From Bacteroidetes bacterium ADurb.Bin145 (GTDB taxonomy: Bacteria; Bacteroidota; Bacteroidia; Bacteroidales; VadinHA17): a stretch of 64,000 nucleotides of DNA. Under the pieces are notes generated by a model. It searched no databases, was not told where the DNA came from, and saw only the letters and a list, made by a program, of their open reading frames with translations. The stretch is taken from positions 78,103 through 142,102 of the forward strand of contig MWDJ01000003.1 in the NCBI GenBank assembly GCA_002070505.1, written 5' to 3'. Shown one piece after another: positions 32,883-43,800 of the stretch. Positions within the stretch are counted from its first letter, which is position 1. Every line of letters begins with the position of its first letter. Position numbers and translations under genes: made by a program.

Positions 32883-35651
32883 ATGAAAAGATACATATTA
32901 CTCCTGCAGCTGGCAGTTTTTCTTCAACCTGTGTTTTCTCAGCCGCAAAAGCCGCTGACTATTGATGACCTTGCAAAATGGAACCGGATCACTGAAAAGA
33001 TCATTTCAGATGATGGCGAGCTTGCCGGGTTTGTTATGGAACCATGGGAAGGAGATCAGTTAATTGAATTACACGAAATAAAAAAAGACAAAACGATAAC
33101 TTTCAGATCCGCTTCAGGAATTGCATTCACAGCTGATTCTAAATTCCTGACATTTACAATAAAACCGCCTCTTGAGGAGACAAGGATCCTTAAGCTTAAA
33201 AAGACAAAGAAGGAAGATATGCCCCTGAATATGCTTGGCATCTATGATATCAGCAAGATGACAACCGATACGGTCAGGAGATTAAAATCCTTCAAGCTGC
33301 CTGTGAAATGGTCAGGCTGGATTGCCTGGCAATGTGAACCGGTGAATACCACAGAAGAAAAAGATAAGACTACCAGGAAAGAATCTGAAGAAAACGGATA
33401 TCATCTTTGTATCCGGAATTTGTCAGAAGGAACTACCGATACAATAAGATTTGTCACTGAATATGTCCTGGCACAGGAAGCGCCGGTCCTGTTATGCTCA
33501 ACAACAGGAGACGGCAAGGATCTTTTGCCCGGGGTAATAATGATAAATCTTGAAAAGAAAATCCGGAATGAGCTTTTCCTTAAAGATGCAAAATACAAAC
33601 AACTGTCCTTATCCAAAAAAGCTGACCAGGCAGCATTCCTGGTATCTTCGGGTGATAAGAAAGACAAGACCGGCAATAACTGGTCGCTTTGTTACTGGAA
33701 TGGTAGCGGAAAAGCAATAATAGTTACTGAAAAAGGAAATCCGGGTATCCCTGCCGGATGGATTATCAATGAAAACTGTCCGCTTACATTCGGAGAAAAA
33801 AGCAGGAGGCTTTTCTTTGGCACCTCCCCTGAATATAAGATAAAAGATACAACTGTACTTGATGAGGAAAGACCTGATGTCGATATCTGGCATTATGCAG
33901 AGGGTAAAATGCACACTGTCCAGGTGATTGATAAGGACCGCGACCTGGAAAGAACATATTCTGCCGTATATCACGATGATCTGAACCGTACTGTTCAGCT
34001 GGGAAATAAAGATATGCCAATTGTCCAGCTCATTGACAAAGGTGACGCCGCAAAGGTACTGGCCTTATCAAATGTTCCGTATGAACTTGAGGCTATGTGG
34101 GAATCAAGTCCGGAAAGATACGACATGTGGCTTATTGACATAGTAAGCGGCACCCCTGAAAAGCTGAAAACTAATATCAGGGCTGATATTAAACCTTCTC
34201 CTGCCGGGAAATACATTTACTGGTATAATTACACTGACAGCTCATTCTATTCTTTTGATATCAAGGCAAAAAAAGAATACAGGTTTACAAATCCGGGGAC
34301 TATCGTATGTTACAATGAACTTAATGATGTGCCGAATCTGGCTCCCCCCTATCCTCCGGCAGGATGGCTGAAAGATGACAACGCCTTTTTAGTTTATGAC
34401 CGATATGATATCTGGTCCCTTGATCCTGCTGCAGGACGTCAGCCGGTCAATCTTACGATGAATGGCAGGAAGAGCAGTGTTACATACAGACTTATTGATC
34501 TTGATTACGATAACGAATATATCGATCCTTCAGAGAAGCAATATCTTTCCGCTTTCAATGAAGTATCAAAAGGAAGTACGTTTTACCGGATAGATCTTCG
34601 CAGACCGGGAAATCCGGAGTTACTGACAGGCGGGAATTATAGTCCTGGCACACCTGTAAAAGCCCGGAAAGCTGATGCAGTAATATTTACTAAAGAGACC
34701 TTTGAACTTTTCCCGGATTACGAAATATCTGATCTTTCGTTCAGTAAAAGTAAAAGACTCACAGAGGCTAATCCTCAACAGAAGGATTTCTTATGGGGTA
34801 ATAATCCTGAGCTCCTTACCTGGCTCTCTCTTGATGGTAAAGAGATAAAAGGTCTTTTATACAAGCCGGCCGGTTTTGATCCCTCAAAAAAATATCCGAT
34901 GATTGTCAATTTTTACGAAAAAAGTTCGGATGAAATGTACAGGCACCGGATCCCTGAGCCTCACCGGTCAACAATTGATTATCATTATTATACGAGTAAT
35001 GGCTATCTTGTATTTAATCCTGATGTTCATTATATTGAGGGTTATCCGGGTCAGAGCGCGTACAATTGTGTTATGCCCGGCGTAATGCATCTAATTGGAA
35101 AAGGCTTTGTGGATGAAAAGCATATAGGGGCCCAGGGACACAGCTGGGGAGGTTATCAGGTTGCATATCTTGCTACAAGGACAGATCTTTTTGCTGCAAT
35201 TGAATCAGGGGCGCCTGTTGTGAATATGTACAGCGCCTATGGAGGAATAAGGTGGGAGACAGGATTGAATCGTTCCTTCCAGTATGAGCATGAGCAGAGC
35301 CGCATCGGAGCTACAATATGGGAGGCGCCGCATCTCTATTGGGAAAATTCTCCCTTATTTGCTATTGAAAAGGTCACCTCACCGATCCTTATCATGGCCA
35401 ACGATAAAGATGGTCATGTCCCATGGTGGCAGGGAATAGAGTTCTTTGTTGCCCTCCGGAGGCTTGGCAAACCGTCGTGGTTGCTTAACTATACAGGGGA
35501 ACCTCACTGGCCGTTGAAGCTTCCGAACAAAAAGGATTTCCAGATTCGCATGTCGCAGTTCTTCGGTCATTACCTCAAGGGCGAACCAATGCCCCGATGG
35601 ATGAAAGAAGGCGTTCCGGCAACAGAGAAAGAATTTACACTGGGGTACTGA
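32883..35651 (+). CDS. Secreted S9 prolyl oligopeptidase-family peptidase
   Basis: A 922-residue protein with a signal peptide (LLQLAVFLQPVFSQ). Residues about 50-640 form a beta-propeller-like region. The alpha/beta hydrolase domain carries S754 (GHSWGGYQ), D843 (NDKDGHVPW) and H875 (GEPHWPL), a complete triad. The KPAGFDPSKKYPMIVNFYE segment is typical of the S9 catalytic domain. Likely a periplasmic dipeptidyl- or oligopeptidase. Monocistronic; a hairpin with TTCCCCTTTG arms follows at 35671. Confidence 0.9.
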   Translation: MKRYILLLQLAVFLQPVFSQPQKPLTIDDLAKWNRITEKIISDDGELAGFVMEPWEGDQLIELHEIKKDKTITFRSASGIAFTADSKFLTFTIKPPLEETRILKLKKTKKEDMPLNMLGIYDISKMTTDTVRRLKSFKLPVKWSGWIAWQCEPVNTTEEKDKTTRKESEENGYHLCIRNLSEGTTDTIRFVTEYVLAQEAPVLLCSTTGDGKDLLPGVIMINLEKKIRNELFLKDAKYKQLSLSKKADQAAFLVSSGDKKDKTGNNWSLCYWNGSGKAIIVTEKGNPGIPAGWIINENCPLTFGEKSRRLFFGTSPEYKIKDTTVLDEERPDVDIWHYAEGKMHTVQVIDKDRDLERTYSAVYHDDLNRTVQLGNKDMPIVQLIDKGDAAKVLALSNVPYELEAMWESSPERYDMWLIDIVSGTPEKLKTNIRADIKPSPAGKYIYWYNYTDSSFYSFDIKAKKEYRFTNPGTIVCYNELNDVPNLAPPYPPAGWLKDDNAFLVYDRYDIWSLDPAAGRQPVNLTMNGRKSSVTYRLIDLDYDNEYIDPSEKQYLSAFNEVSKGSTFYRIDLRRPGNPELLTGGNYSPGTPVKARKADAVIFTKETFELFPDYEISDLSFSKSKRLTEANPQQKDFLWGNNPELLTWLSLDGKEIKGLLYKPAGFDPSKKYPMIVNFYEKSSDEMYRHRIPEPHRSTIDYHYYTSNGYLVFNPDVHYIEGYPGQSAYNCVMPGVMHLIGKGFVDEKHIGAQGHSWGGYQVAYLATRTDLFAAIESGAPVVNMYSAYGGIRWETGLNRSFQYEHEQSRIGATIWEAPHLYWENSPLFAIEKVTSPILIMANDKDGHVPWWQGIEFFVALRRLGKPSWLLNYTGEPHWPLKLPNKKDFQIRMSQFFGHYLKGEPMPRWMKEGVPATEKEFTLGY

Positions 35652-35670
35652 ACGGTTTCCGGAGCGGGAT

Positions 35671-35757
35671 TTCCCCTTTGCTCAAACCTTCAAAGGGGGA
35701 ATTACATCCTGCTGGCTGCTTATCCGTTGTACCGTTGCACCGTTGTACCGTTGCACC
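35671..35757. repeat. Hairpin plus four tandem CGTTGYAC units
   Basis: TTCCCCTTTG (35671-35680) pairs with CAAAGGGGGAA (35691-35701, one extra G), a strong stem between convergent gene ends that may end transcription without a T run. After it, CGTTGTAC and CGTTGCAC alternate four times in 35725-35756, an 8-base tandem repeat. Confidence 0.65.
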
Positions 35758-35779
35758 ATTCCTTACATCCCCCTCGCCC

Positions 35780-37462
35780 TCACACCAGCTTCTTGTACTT
35801 AATCCTCACCGGAGTGGTGTCTGCAACCCTCTTCCTGTAATTCTCCTCATAATCGGAATAGTTCCCCTCAAACCATACAACTTTTGAATTTCCCTCAAAG
35901 GCAAGCATATGCGTTGTAACCCTGTCGAGGAACCACCTGTCGTGTGAAATTATTACAGCGCATCCGGCGAAATTCTCAAGTCCTTCTTCAAGGGCACGTA
36001 AAGTATTTACGTCGATATCATTTGTCGGTTCATCGAGAAGAAGGACATTGGCTCCTGATTTGAGAGTAAGAGCAAGATGAAGCCTGTTCCTTTCCCCTCC
36101 GGAAAGTACACCGCATTTCTTTTCCTGGTCGGCCCCGGTAAAATTAAACCTGGCCACATAGGCCCTTGCATTTACAAGTCTGTTGCCAACCATTATATCA
36201 TTCTGACCTCCGGAAATTACTTCATAGACACTTTTTAAAGGATCTATTGCTTCATGGCTTTGATCAATATAACCGATTGTAACAGTATCTCCGATTTCGA
36301 ATGAGCCGCTGCTTGCCTCTTCCTGCTTCATTATCATCCTGAAAAGTGTCGTTTTTCCTGCTCCGTTAGGTCCTATAACCCCTACTATTCCGTTACGTGG
36401 AAGATTAAAGTCAAGGTCTTCAAAAAGGATCTTATCCCCAAAGGATTTTGATACATGAGATGCTTTTATAACCTTATCTCCGAGCCTGGGTCCGTTTGGA
36501 ATGAATATCTCCAGCTTTTCCTCTTTTTGCTTAACATCCTGGTTCAGGAGGTTTTCATAGGCCCCAAGTCTTGCTTTTGACTTTGCATGACGTGCCTTTG
36601 GCGACATCCTCACCCATTCAAGCTCCCGTTCGAGGACTTTCTTCCTTTTTATATTCCCTTTCTCCTCAACTTCGAGTCTTTTGGCTTTTTGCTCGAGCCA
36701 GGATGAATAATTGCCTTTCCACGGGATACCTTCTCCCCTGTCAAGTTCAAGTATCCATCCTGCTACATTATCGAGAAAATACCTGTCATGAGTTATACAA
36801 ATGACAGTGCCATGATATTGTTTAAGAGTTGTTTCAAGCCATTGAACCGATTCGGCATCAAGGTGGTTGGTTGGTTCATCAAGCAGAAGTACATCAGGCT
36901 GCTGCAGCAGAAGGCGGCAGAGGGCGACCCTTCTTCTTTCCCCTCCCGAAAGGATATTTACTTTCACATTACTGTCCGGGCAACGTAGCGCATCCATTGC
37001 TCTTTCAAGCTTATGTTCGATATTCCAGCCATCGTGGTAGTCGATTTTCTCCTGTAATACTACCTGCCTGTCCATAAGCTGCTGCATCTTCTCAGGATTC
37101 TCATAAACGTCCGGTTCGCCGAAACTTAGATTTATCTTCTCATATTCCCTGATTATATCTATGACTTCCTTCACTCCTTCCTCGACGATCTCCTTTACTG
37201 TACGGCTGTCGTCCAGAAGAGGATCCTGGGGCATATACCCAACAGAGTATCCCGGAAGGAAAGTAACTTCACCCTGGTATTCTTTTTCTTTCCCGGCAAT
37301 AATTCTCATCAGGGTTGATTTACCTGAACCGTTAAGTCCTATTATACCGATTTTGGCTCCAAGGAAAAAGGAAAGTGAAATATCTTTAAGTACCTGACGG
37401 TGTGGAGGAAACATCTTTCCAACCCGGTACATCGAAAAGATAATTTTATTGTTTTCAGCCAT
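35780..37462 (-). CDS. ettA: Energy-dependent translational throttle protein EttA (ABC-F ATPase)
   Basis: A 560-residue protein with two ABC domains and no membrane segments. The first has GLNGSGKST and LSGGERRRVALCRLLL with DEPTNHLD; the second has GPNGAGKTT and LSGGERNRLHLALTL with DEPTNDID. The N-terminal MYRVGKMFPPHRQVLKDISL and the arm-linker charged helix (KNIKRKKVLERELEWVR) match EttA, and its length is within a few residues of the E. coli protein. It binds the ribosomal E site and gates elongation by ATP/ADP ratio. Confidence 0.95.
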   Translation of the reverse strand: MAENNKIIFSMYRVGKMFPPHRQVLKDISLSFFLGAKIGIIGLNGSGKSTLMRIIAGKEKEYQGEVTFLPGYSVGYMPQDPLLDDSRTVKEIVEEGVKEVIDIIREYEKINLSFGEPDVYENPEKMQQLMDRQVVLQEKIDYHDGWNIEHKLERAMDALRCPDSNVKVNILSGGERRRVALCRLLLQQPDVLLLDEPTNHLDAESVQWLETTLKQYHGTVICITHDRYFLDNVAGWILELDRGEGIPWKGNYSSWLEQKAKRLEVEEKGNIKRKKVLERELEWVRMSPKARHAKSKARLGAYENLLNQDVKQKEEKLEIFIPNGPRLGDKVIKASHVSKSFGDKILFEDLDFNLPRNGIVGVIGPNGAGKTTLFRMIMKQEEASSGSFEIGDTVTIGYIDQSHEAIDPLKSVYEVISGGQNDIMVGNRLVNARAYVARFNFTGADQEKKCGVLSGGERNRLHLALTLKSGANVLLLDEPTNDIDVNTLRALEEGLENFAGCAVIISHDRWFLDRVTTHMLAFEGNSKVVWFEGNYSDYEENYRKRVADTTPVRIKYKKLV

Positions 37463-37510
37463 ATATTCAGATTTTGGGACAATTTAGAGATTTTCTGATA
37501 ATAATTGAAA

Positions 37511-37530
37511 GGGCGTTGCATGCAACGCCC
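37511..37530. repeat. 20-base perfect palindrome, REP-like
   Basis: GGGCGTTGCATGCAACGCCC is a perfect inverted repeat in the 113-base gap between a membrane-protein gene end and the ettA start (both minus strand). Its layout resembles the palindromes inside the RAYT gene (14881-14898), GGG or GTG at one end and CCC at the other. It could also act as a weak terminator for the upstream gene. Confidence 0.7.
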
Positions 37531-37575
37531 CAACTATATTTCCAAATATATGTTATTTGCCCTAAGCTTGCTTCC

Positions 37576-37968
37576 TTAATTACTATTGAACAGTTTTATT
37601 GTGTCATCCTGCAGCAGCACCCATAGGGAATAAACACCTTTCAATGTTCCTATCGGGATGTTAAGGCATCCCAGCGCTGCTACTACTATAATTAGATATC
37701 TGGCCCATGATTTGAAGGCAATAAGTCCTATCCCTCCTACAAGTCCCAGGGTCGACATAAAGCCAATCAATAAAGGAAGACTTGCAGCCAGGAAGCTCAG
37801 TACAACATTTGGGATTTCTTCTCCTGATACAAATCCTTTAGCAAAATTGAGTGCAAAGAAAACAGCTAATGCTCCTATCAGTCCGAGTATTCCAAATCCG
37901 ATATGGATAGCTCCGACTACGGTAACATGTTTTCTCATCTTTGATTCTTTTAAAATACTTTCTTCCAT
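37576..37968 (-). CDS. Small integral membrane protein, function unknown
   Basis: The start is placed at 37968 (MEESILKESKMRKHVTVVGA); the frame is open further upstream but the longer N-terminus is not membrane-protein-like. The product is 130 residues with four predicted hydrophobic segments (VVGAIHIGFGILGLIGALAV, NVVLSFLAASLPLLIGF, LGLVGGIGLIAF, YLIIVVAALGCLNIPIG). No recognised family motif. Confidence 0.65.
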   Translation of the reverse strand: MEESILKESKMRKHVTVVGAIHIGFGILGLIGALAVFFALNFAKGFVSGEEIPNVVLSFLAASLPLLIGFMSTLGLVGGIGLIAFKSWARYLIIVVAALGCLNIPIGTLKGVYSLWVLLQDDTIKLFNSN

Positions 37969-38135
37969 GACATTCGTTTTTATATTCCTTGTTATATTTT
38001 CATTCCTGATCAAATGACTGTCATTTTGTTGAAATGATGCATCATAAGTGTAAAAATACAATAATGCAACCTTTTTATCTTAAATATAGCCTGTTTAACA
38101 AGAGTTTCATAAATTTGGCAAAAATAATTCTGGTT

Positions 38136-38372
38136 ATGAAGAGGATAGTTTTGTTTGTTGTCTCATTTATATTACTGAGCTGGGCAGCCTCATCCTGCGA
38201 AGCAGAGAATTGTAAATTCTGCAGGGCTGAAATAACGGAAGATGCCACGGGGGATATAATTGATGACGGTTATGATTCAGAGGCTGAATATTGTGGATTT
38301 GATCTTATTACTATCCAGTCCAAGACTCCTGTTTCAGTTGGTGGTTATACGACAAGCTGGAAGTGCCGTTAA
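38136..38372 (+). CDS. Small cysteine-containing lipoprotein, function unknown
   Basis: From ATG 38136 the product is 78 residues, opening MKRIVLFVVSFILLSWAASS with lipobox Cys21. The mature part is acidic and has a C-x2-C pair (CKFCRAEI) and two further Cys, hinting at a metal site or disulfides. Its stop overlaps the stop of the convergent phosphatase gene by 4 bases (TTAA). Not recognised. Confidence 0.6.
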   Translation: MKRIVLFVVSFILLSWAASSCEAENCKFCRAEITEDATGDIIDDGYDSEAEYCGFDLITIQSKTPVSVGGYTTSWKCR

Positions 38373-40261
38373 TATCTTACTCCAACCAGTGTGATATCAT
38401 CAACCTGGGGATTATTGCCTTTCCACTGTTCAAAAATTTCATTCAATTTCTCGCCCTGTTTAAGCATGGGCATGTCAGTCATCGATACCAGCGTTTCCTT
38501 GAGTTTTACTGACATGAATTTTTTATGTTTGGGACCTCCGAACTGATCGGCATAGCCATCCGAAAATATATAAAAGGCATCTCCTTTCTTCAATTCTATC
38601 TGATGAAGGGTGAACGGATGCATCTTGTAATGAATTGATGCCGGCATTTTATCAGCCCTGTAATGAATCAGTTCTTTATCCCTGACAAGATACAGAGGGC
38701 TGTTGGCTCCTGAATACCATAATACATCCCTTTTGAAGTCAATCATTGTAACTGCCATGTCCATCCCATCCTTTAAAGATTCCTCATCGGCAACCTGATT
38801 CAGCGACTTTATCACTCCGTTCCTGACATTCTCAATTATCTGGTCAGGCATAATGATGTGTTTCCCATTGACTATCTCGTTCAATAATGTTACTCCAAGC
38901 ATGCTCATGAAGGCACCCGGCACTCCGTGTCCTGTACAGTCAGCTGCTATTATGATCTGCTTGCTCCCCTGTGTGCTCACCCAGTAAAAATCCCCGCTGA
39001 CAATATCAAGAGGCTTATATAAAACAAAATGTTCCAGCTTGTCGCTGAAGAGTTCAAGAGATGGCAGAAGTGCCGCCTGTATCCGCCTGGCATACATAAT
39101 GCTGTCGGTAATACGCTTCTTCTGATATGCTATCTGGTCTCTCTGTGCTGCCGCCAGGTCACGCTGCAACGTAATCTCCTCTTTTTGTATTGAAATAGTC
39201 CTGTTCTTCTCTTCGAGCCGGATATTGGCTTCCTTCTTGATCCTGTAACTGCGGTAGATATAATAAAAAAGGAAGCTTGTAAGCAAAAGGGCCAGTATCA
39301 CAAAATAAATTACAAGTTTCTGTTTTTCAAGCGTGGCAACCTGTATCCGTATCCTGTTTTCCTGTTCTTTTATCTTTAACAGCTGCTCATTAATCATCTC
39401 AAGCTGGAGGCTGATCTTTTCCTTTTGTTTTTCCAGAGTATCTTTCTGTACCTGCACTTCTGTCTGCTGAGCCATTATTAACTTCCTCTGAGAGGATATT
39501 TCAACCTGCTGACGGTTGATATGATCAAGCTGCTCTTCAAGCATCTTTTGCTTTTCACTCAGCATCTGTTCTTTAAGGGAAATCGCCCTGTCGAGGCTGT
39601 CGAGAAAGAATTTCTGTTCAAGGATCTCCTGTTTCTGGATCTCTATTGTATCAGTTTGCTGCTTTATTGTTACTTTCTGTGTCGCAATTTCCCTGCTTGC
39701 AATATCAAAAAGATTCTGCCAGTCTTCCCTTGTCTTTACAGCCATTAATAAAACTTCCTGCGGGACTGACATCCCGGCAGCTCTTACCATTTCCTCATTT
39801 ATATCATACCTGGGCCTTCCGTTAACAACAATAAAATTCATCATTGATTCCCTGAATTCATACCCTTCAGAAATAAGCATTGTCTGGTGCCCGGCTATTT
39901 TGGCTTTAACCTGATCAATACTGAAACCTGCATTCTTATTCAGGTATAAAACCTGGGTGTGGGTTATGCTGCTTATATTCCTGAAACCGACAATCATAAC
40001 AGGTTTGTCCTGTATCCTTGTCCTGGTCTTTGCAAGGAGGCCCAGCTCATAAATAAGATCATAATCTCCAAGAAGCACTCCTATTTTAAAATTTGATGAA
40101 TCCCGGAAGCCGGGTCCGTAATCAATATATTTCGCAAGATCAAAAATATAGAGAGCCCTGGTGGGATTATTAAACCCCACCTGTCCGAAAGTGTTATTCG
40201 TCAAAAAAAACAGTAATGATATCACAAAAGCTGATCTAATTAAACAGAACTGTTTAATCAT
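38369..40261 (-). CDS. YfiR domain-coiled coil-PP2C (SpoIIE) phosphatase
   Basis: A 630-residue protein with a signal peptide, a YfiR/DUF4154 domain (about 35-180, starting RALYIFDLAKYIDY), a long coiled coil (about 195-310), one transmembrane helix (about 315-340, LVIYFVILALLLTSFLFYYI), a second short coiled coil, and a cytoplasmic SpoIIE-type PP2C domain from about 400 (SGDFYWVSTQ, AADCTGHGVPGAFMSMLG, SDGYADQFGG). It would sense a periplasmic cue and control a serine/threonine phosphorylation switch inside, as in RsbU-type partner switching. A lone response regulator lies on the other strand nearby. Confidence 0.9.
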   Translation of the reverse strand: MIKQFCLIRSAFVISLLFFLTNNTFGQVGFNNPTRALYIFDLAKYIDYGPGFRDSSNFKIGVLLGDYDLIYELGLLAKTRTRIQDKPVMIVGFRNISSITHTQVLYLNKNAGFSIDQVKAKIAGHQTMLISEGYEFRESMMNFIVVNGRPRYDINEEMVRAAGMSVPQEVLLMAVKTREDWQNLFDIASREIATQKVTIKQQTDTIEIQKQEILEQKFFLDSLDRAISLKEQMLSEKQKMLEEQLDHINRQQVEISSQRKLIMAQQTEVQVQKDTLEKQKEKISLQLEMINEQLLKIKEQENRIRIQVATLEKQKLVIYFVILALLLTSFLFYYIYRSYRIKKEANIRLEEKNRTISIQKEEITLQRDLAAAQRDQIAYQKKRITDSIMYARRIQAALLPSLELFSDKLEHFVLYKPLDIVSGDFYWVSTQGSKQIIIAADCTGHGVPGAFMSMLGVTLLNEIVNGKHIIMPDQIIENVRNGVIKSLNQVADEESLKDGMDMAVTMIDFKRDVLWYSGANSPLYLVRDKELIHYRADKMPASIHYKMHPFTLHQIELKKGDAFYIFSDGYADQFGGPKHKKFMSVKLKETLVSMTDMPMLKQGEKLNEIFEQWKGNNPQVDDITLVGVRY

Positions 40262-40426
40262 TTTATTATTTTTGTTTTACGAATTTGCAACTTTTTTTCA
40301 AGGAATACAAGTCTATACTAAAAATGGTTTAAAACCCTGTTGAAAAGTTGTTCATAATTGCGGGGTTATCTTAATCTTCAGTTGGCCACATGTAGTAATT
40401 TTATACAAGCATATGCAATCCTAAAA

Positions 40427-40849
40427 ATGACACTGAATATCAACGATTTACAGCTGCCTGGCAAGAAGATTATCATAGTTGAGGATGATATTCCCTCTAT
40501 AAGATATTATGAAACACTTTTAAAAAGTACAGGTGCTGAAGTAAAAGTATTCCGTAACGGGAAAGACTTCGTTGATTTTATAACCCACGACAATTGGAAA
40601 ACAGATCTCGTTCTGATGGATTTCCTTGTCCCTCTCATAAACGGCATAGAATGCATGAGGATCTTCAGGAAAGGTAACAGGGATGTACCCATCCTAATGC
40701 TTACAGCATATGCTTCTGAGCAAAGTAAAACCGAAGCTTACCTTGCAGGATGCAACGAATATATCCTGAAGCCCGTTTACCCTGAAAAGATAATTTCCCT
40801 TCTTGAAAAATACCTGAAACACGAAAAATCAGCCACTATAGTCGGTTAA
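40427..40849 (+). CDS. Single-domain response regulator
   Basis: From ATG 40427 the product is 140 residues: a CheY-like receiver alone (residues about 12-130) with acidic pocket EDD (IIIVEDDIPS), phospho-acceptor Asp in LVLMDFLVP and the conserved Lys in ILKPVYPEK. No output domain is attached, so it works by protein contact. Its stop overlaps that of the convergent DUF2723 gene by 4 bases (TTAA). The partner kinase is not in the window. Confidence 0.9.
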   Translation: MTLNINDLQLPGKKIIIVEDDIPSIRYYETLLKSTGAEVKVFRNGKDFVDFITHDNWKTDLVLMDFLVPLINGIECMRIFRKGNRDVPILMLTAYASEQSKTEAYLAGCNEYILKPVYPEKIISLLEKYLKHEKSATIVG

Positions 40850-43800
40850 TCACTCACCGGCAGCTGATCTTCAGGTATCCTCGTCTTAAGATAATCCCTG
40901 TAATAAGTTTCAAGCTTTTTATCTATTTCTTCTGCAAGGTTTCTTGCACCATATGTCATGCATGCAGTTGATACTTTCGACGTATATTGAATTGCCGATT
41001 GTATTTCATATTCTGCAGAACTGATTATATATTGAGACTGGCTGAGGTAATAATCAAGATGCTTATAATTATATGAACAATAATCATTCGTTAATTTTAG
41101 AGCCTTTTCATTGTTTCCTGCAGCAAAATAAGCTTCTATCAGATCAGGATAATATGGATCATATTTCACATTTTCAGGAGGAAGAACATCCATGCAGCGA
41201 TCGAGAACCTCCAGGGCTTTGTCCTTTTTACCTTCAGCAGCAAGCGCCTTGGCCAGCTTCGCATACTGAAGCCTTGCTCTTACTACTGTCAGGGTCCGGT
41301 TATGGTTATAATCTATGTATACGTTCCTGTCATTCGCACCACCCCATACAAATTTCTTCATGATATTCTCATAGAGAATGTCCGTATCAATCCTCCCGTA
41401 ATCGACCCAGCTCTTATTTTCCGATCTGACAGGGATCAGGCGGTATGCCAATCCCTCAAGCTGAAAGTATTCCTCCAGTCCGAAAGCATCATTGTGATAC
41501 CCGGTTACATAATAGATCGGTCTTTTCCAGTCATTATGCGCGAGTATATCAAGTATTATGAGCTGGCTCTTCAATATTGAATTCCCTTTAAGTTTAATAT
41601 CAATATAAGGGACGATCTTTGACGAATCCTCCTGCCGGACGGTCCCCGATTCAATAACTTTAGCAGCATCCACAGGAATACGGATCGTTTTTGTAGGAAT
41701 TATATCAAGGATTTCATTGGCAGATATCCTGACCTTTGTAGCAGGATTCTCGCTTAAGATCCAATCAATTATTGTTTTAATGTCTACCGGGTCTTTTGTT
41801 TTTTCAACTATGAATACCTGATTGTTAATTCCGTCGTAATATTTCTTTATCGGCAGAGAAACAGGCAGAGGATCCGACTCATACATTTTCTGCTTCATTT
41901 GTTCTATATACCAGTCTGTATTAAGAAGCATCAGGTTGCATACACGGATGTCCTTTCTTTTCCCTTCCACTTCCTGAGCATACCAGAGAGGGAATGTGTC
42001 GTTATCGCCGTTAGTGAACAAAATTGAATTCGGGGCGCATGATTCAAGGTAATTAAACGCGACATCCCTTGCCAGATAACGCCCTGATCTGTCATGATCA
42101 TCCCAGTTCTGCATTCCCATTATCAATGGCACTGCAAGGAAACAGGCAATACCTGCAAGCGGTGCAGCAACTCTTTCCCCTGTAAACAAGGAAATCCCCC
42201 GGAATAAGGCAAGAACACCAAGCCCGATCCACACAGCATAGAAATAAAACGATCCGGCATAAGCATAATCTCTTTCCCTGGGTTGGTTGGGATACTGGTT
42301 AAGATAAAAGACAATTGCCAGACCTGTCATAATGAAAAGCAGCATGACGTTGAACCAGTTCCTGTTGTCAGTATTCAGATGGAAGAACATACCGATAAGT
42401 CCAAGCAGAAATGGAAGCATATAATACACGTTCCTTGAAGGATCTTTCCTGAGGTCCTCCGGAAGATCATATGTCCCGGTTCTTGGTTCATCCAGGAACC
42501 TGATTCCTGTGATCCAGTTGCCGTTGATAGCTCCGCCTGTTCCCTGGGTATCATTCTGCCTTCCTGAGAAATTCCACATGAAATACCTGAAATACATATA
42601 TCCGAACTGGTAGCTAAACATGAATTTCAGATTTTCACTGAACCGCGGTTTTCTTACGATCGACTTTTCTCCCGATTGATTTGTAACCTGCAAAGGAATT
42701 CCTTTTGATCCTCCCCATGCCTTGTAAATATCGGCGTGATCATCACTCTGATCGCTCCACATCCTGGGGAAGAGCGTCAGAAATCTGTCATCATAAACGC
42801 GTTCCAGTTCCCTGTGAGTGATCACGTATTTTTTATTATCCTCAAGAACATAAACCGGTTTGCCGTCTTTATAGTCAAGCACAGGGGCGTTATAATACGG
42901 ACCATAGAACAACGGACGGTCGCCATACTGTTCCCTGTTAATGTAGTACAGCAGACTGAAGGGATCCCGCGGGTTGTTTTCATTCAGCGGCGGATTTGCC
43001 GAAGCCCTGATCAATATTATTGCAGTGGAGGAGTAACCAATAAGTATTACCATTACGGCAGTAAGCACTGTGTTGAGCAGTATCCGGTTTTTGCCTGCGA
43101 CATACCATAAAAAGGCGGCCAGTGCTATTAATACAAGAATGTTAAGAAAACCCGAACCGACTACCCATATCCCGGTAAGGAAAAGAGCGCCTAAAGCAAA
43201 AACAGTATTCCTGATTTTGTTTTCGGAATTCAGGGTCATCCGGACAGCAATTACAAACAGAACTGCCATAATGATAAAATGAACCAGCATTCCGCTGTTA
43301 TGAGGCAGTTTTAAAGTGTTTACAAAAAACAGATCAAACCTGCTGGATATCTTTACAAGACCCGGAATTATGCCCCAGATCAGGAGAGCCAGGATCAGAA
43401 ATGAAACTGCAATTGAAACAAGAAAGCCCTTCCAGGAGAAATCAAATTTCTTAAAATAGTAAACTAATCCGATTGCCGGAAGAGCAAGAAGATTAAGAAG
43501 ATGAACCCCTATCGAGAGCCCCATCAAATATGCTATAAGGATTATCCATTTGTCTGCATGTTTCGAATCTGCATTATCCTCCCATTTTAGTACTGCCCAG
43601 AACACCGCGGCAGTAAAAAGAGAGGATGTTGCGTACACTTCTCCTTCCACGGCGGAGAACCAGAAGGAATCTGAGAAAGTATAGGCAAGGCTTCCGACTA
43701 CTCCGGCACACATGATAGCGGCTATCCTTGTAACATTGAATTGATTTTCATCCTTTATCAGGATCTTCCTGGCAAGATGGGTTATTGTCCAGAAAAGAAA

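Noticed and set aside
35725..35756. CGTTGYAC tandem repeat as a regulatory iteron
   Set aside because: Four 8-base units between convergent gene ends, with no origin or replication gene nearby; simple slippage explains it.
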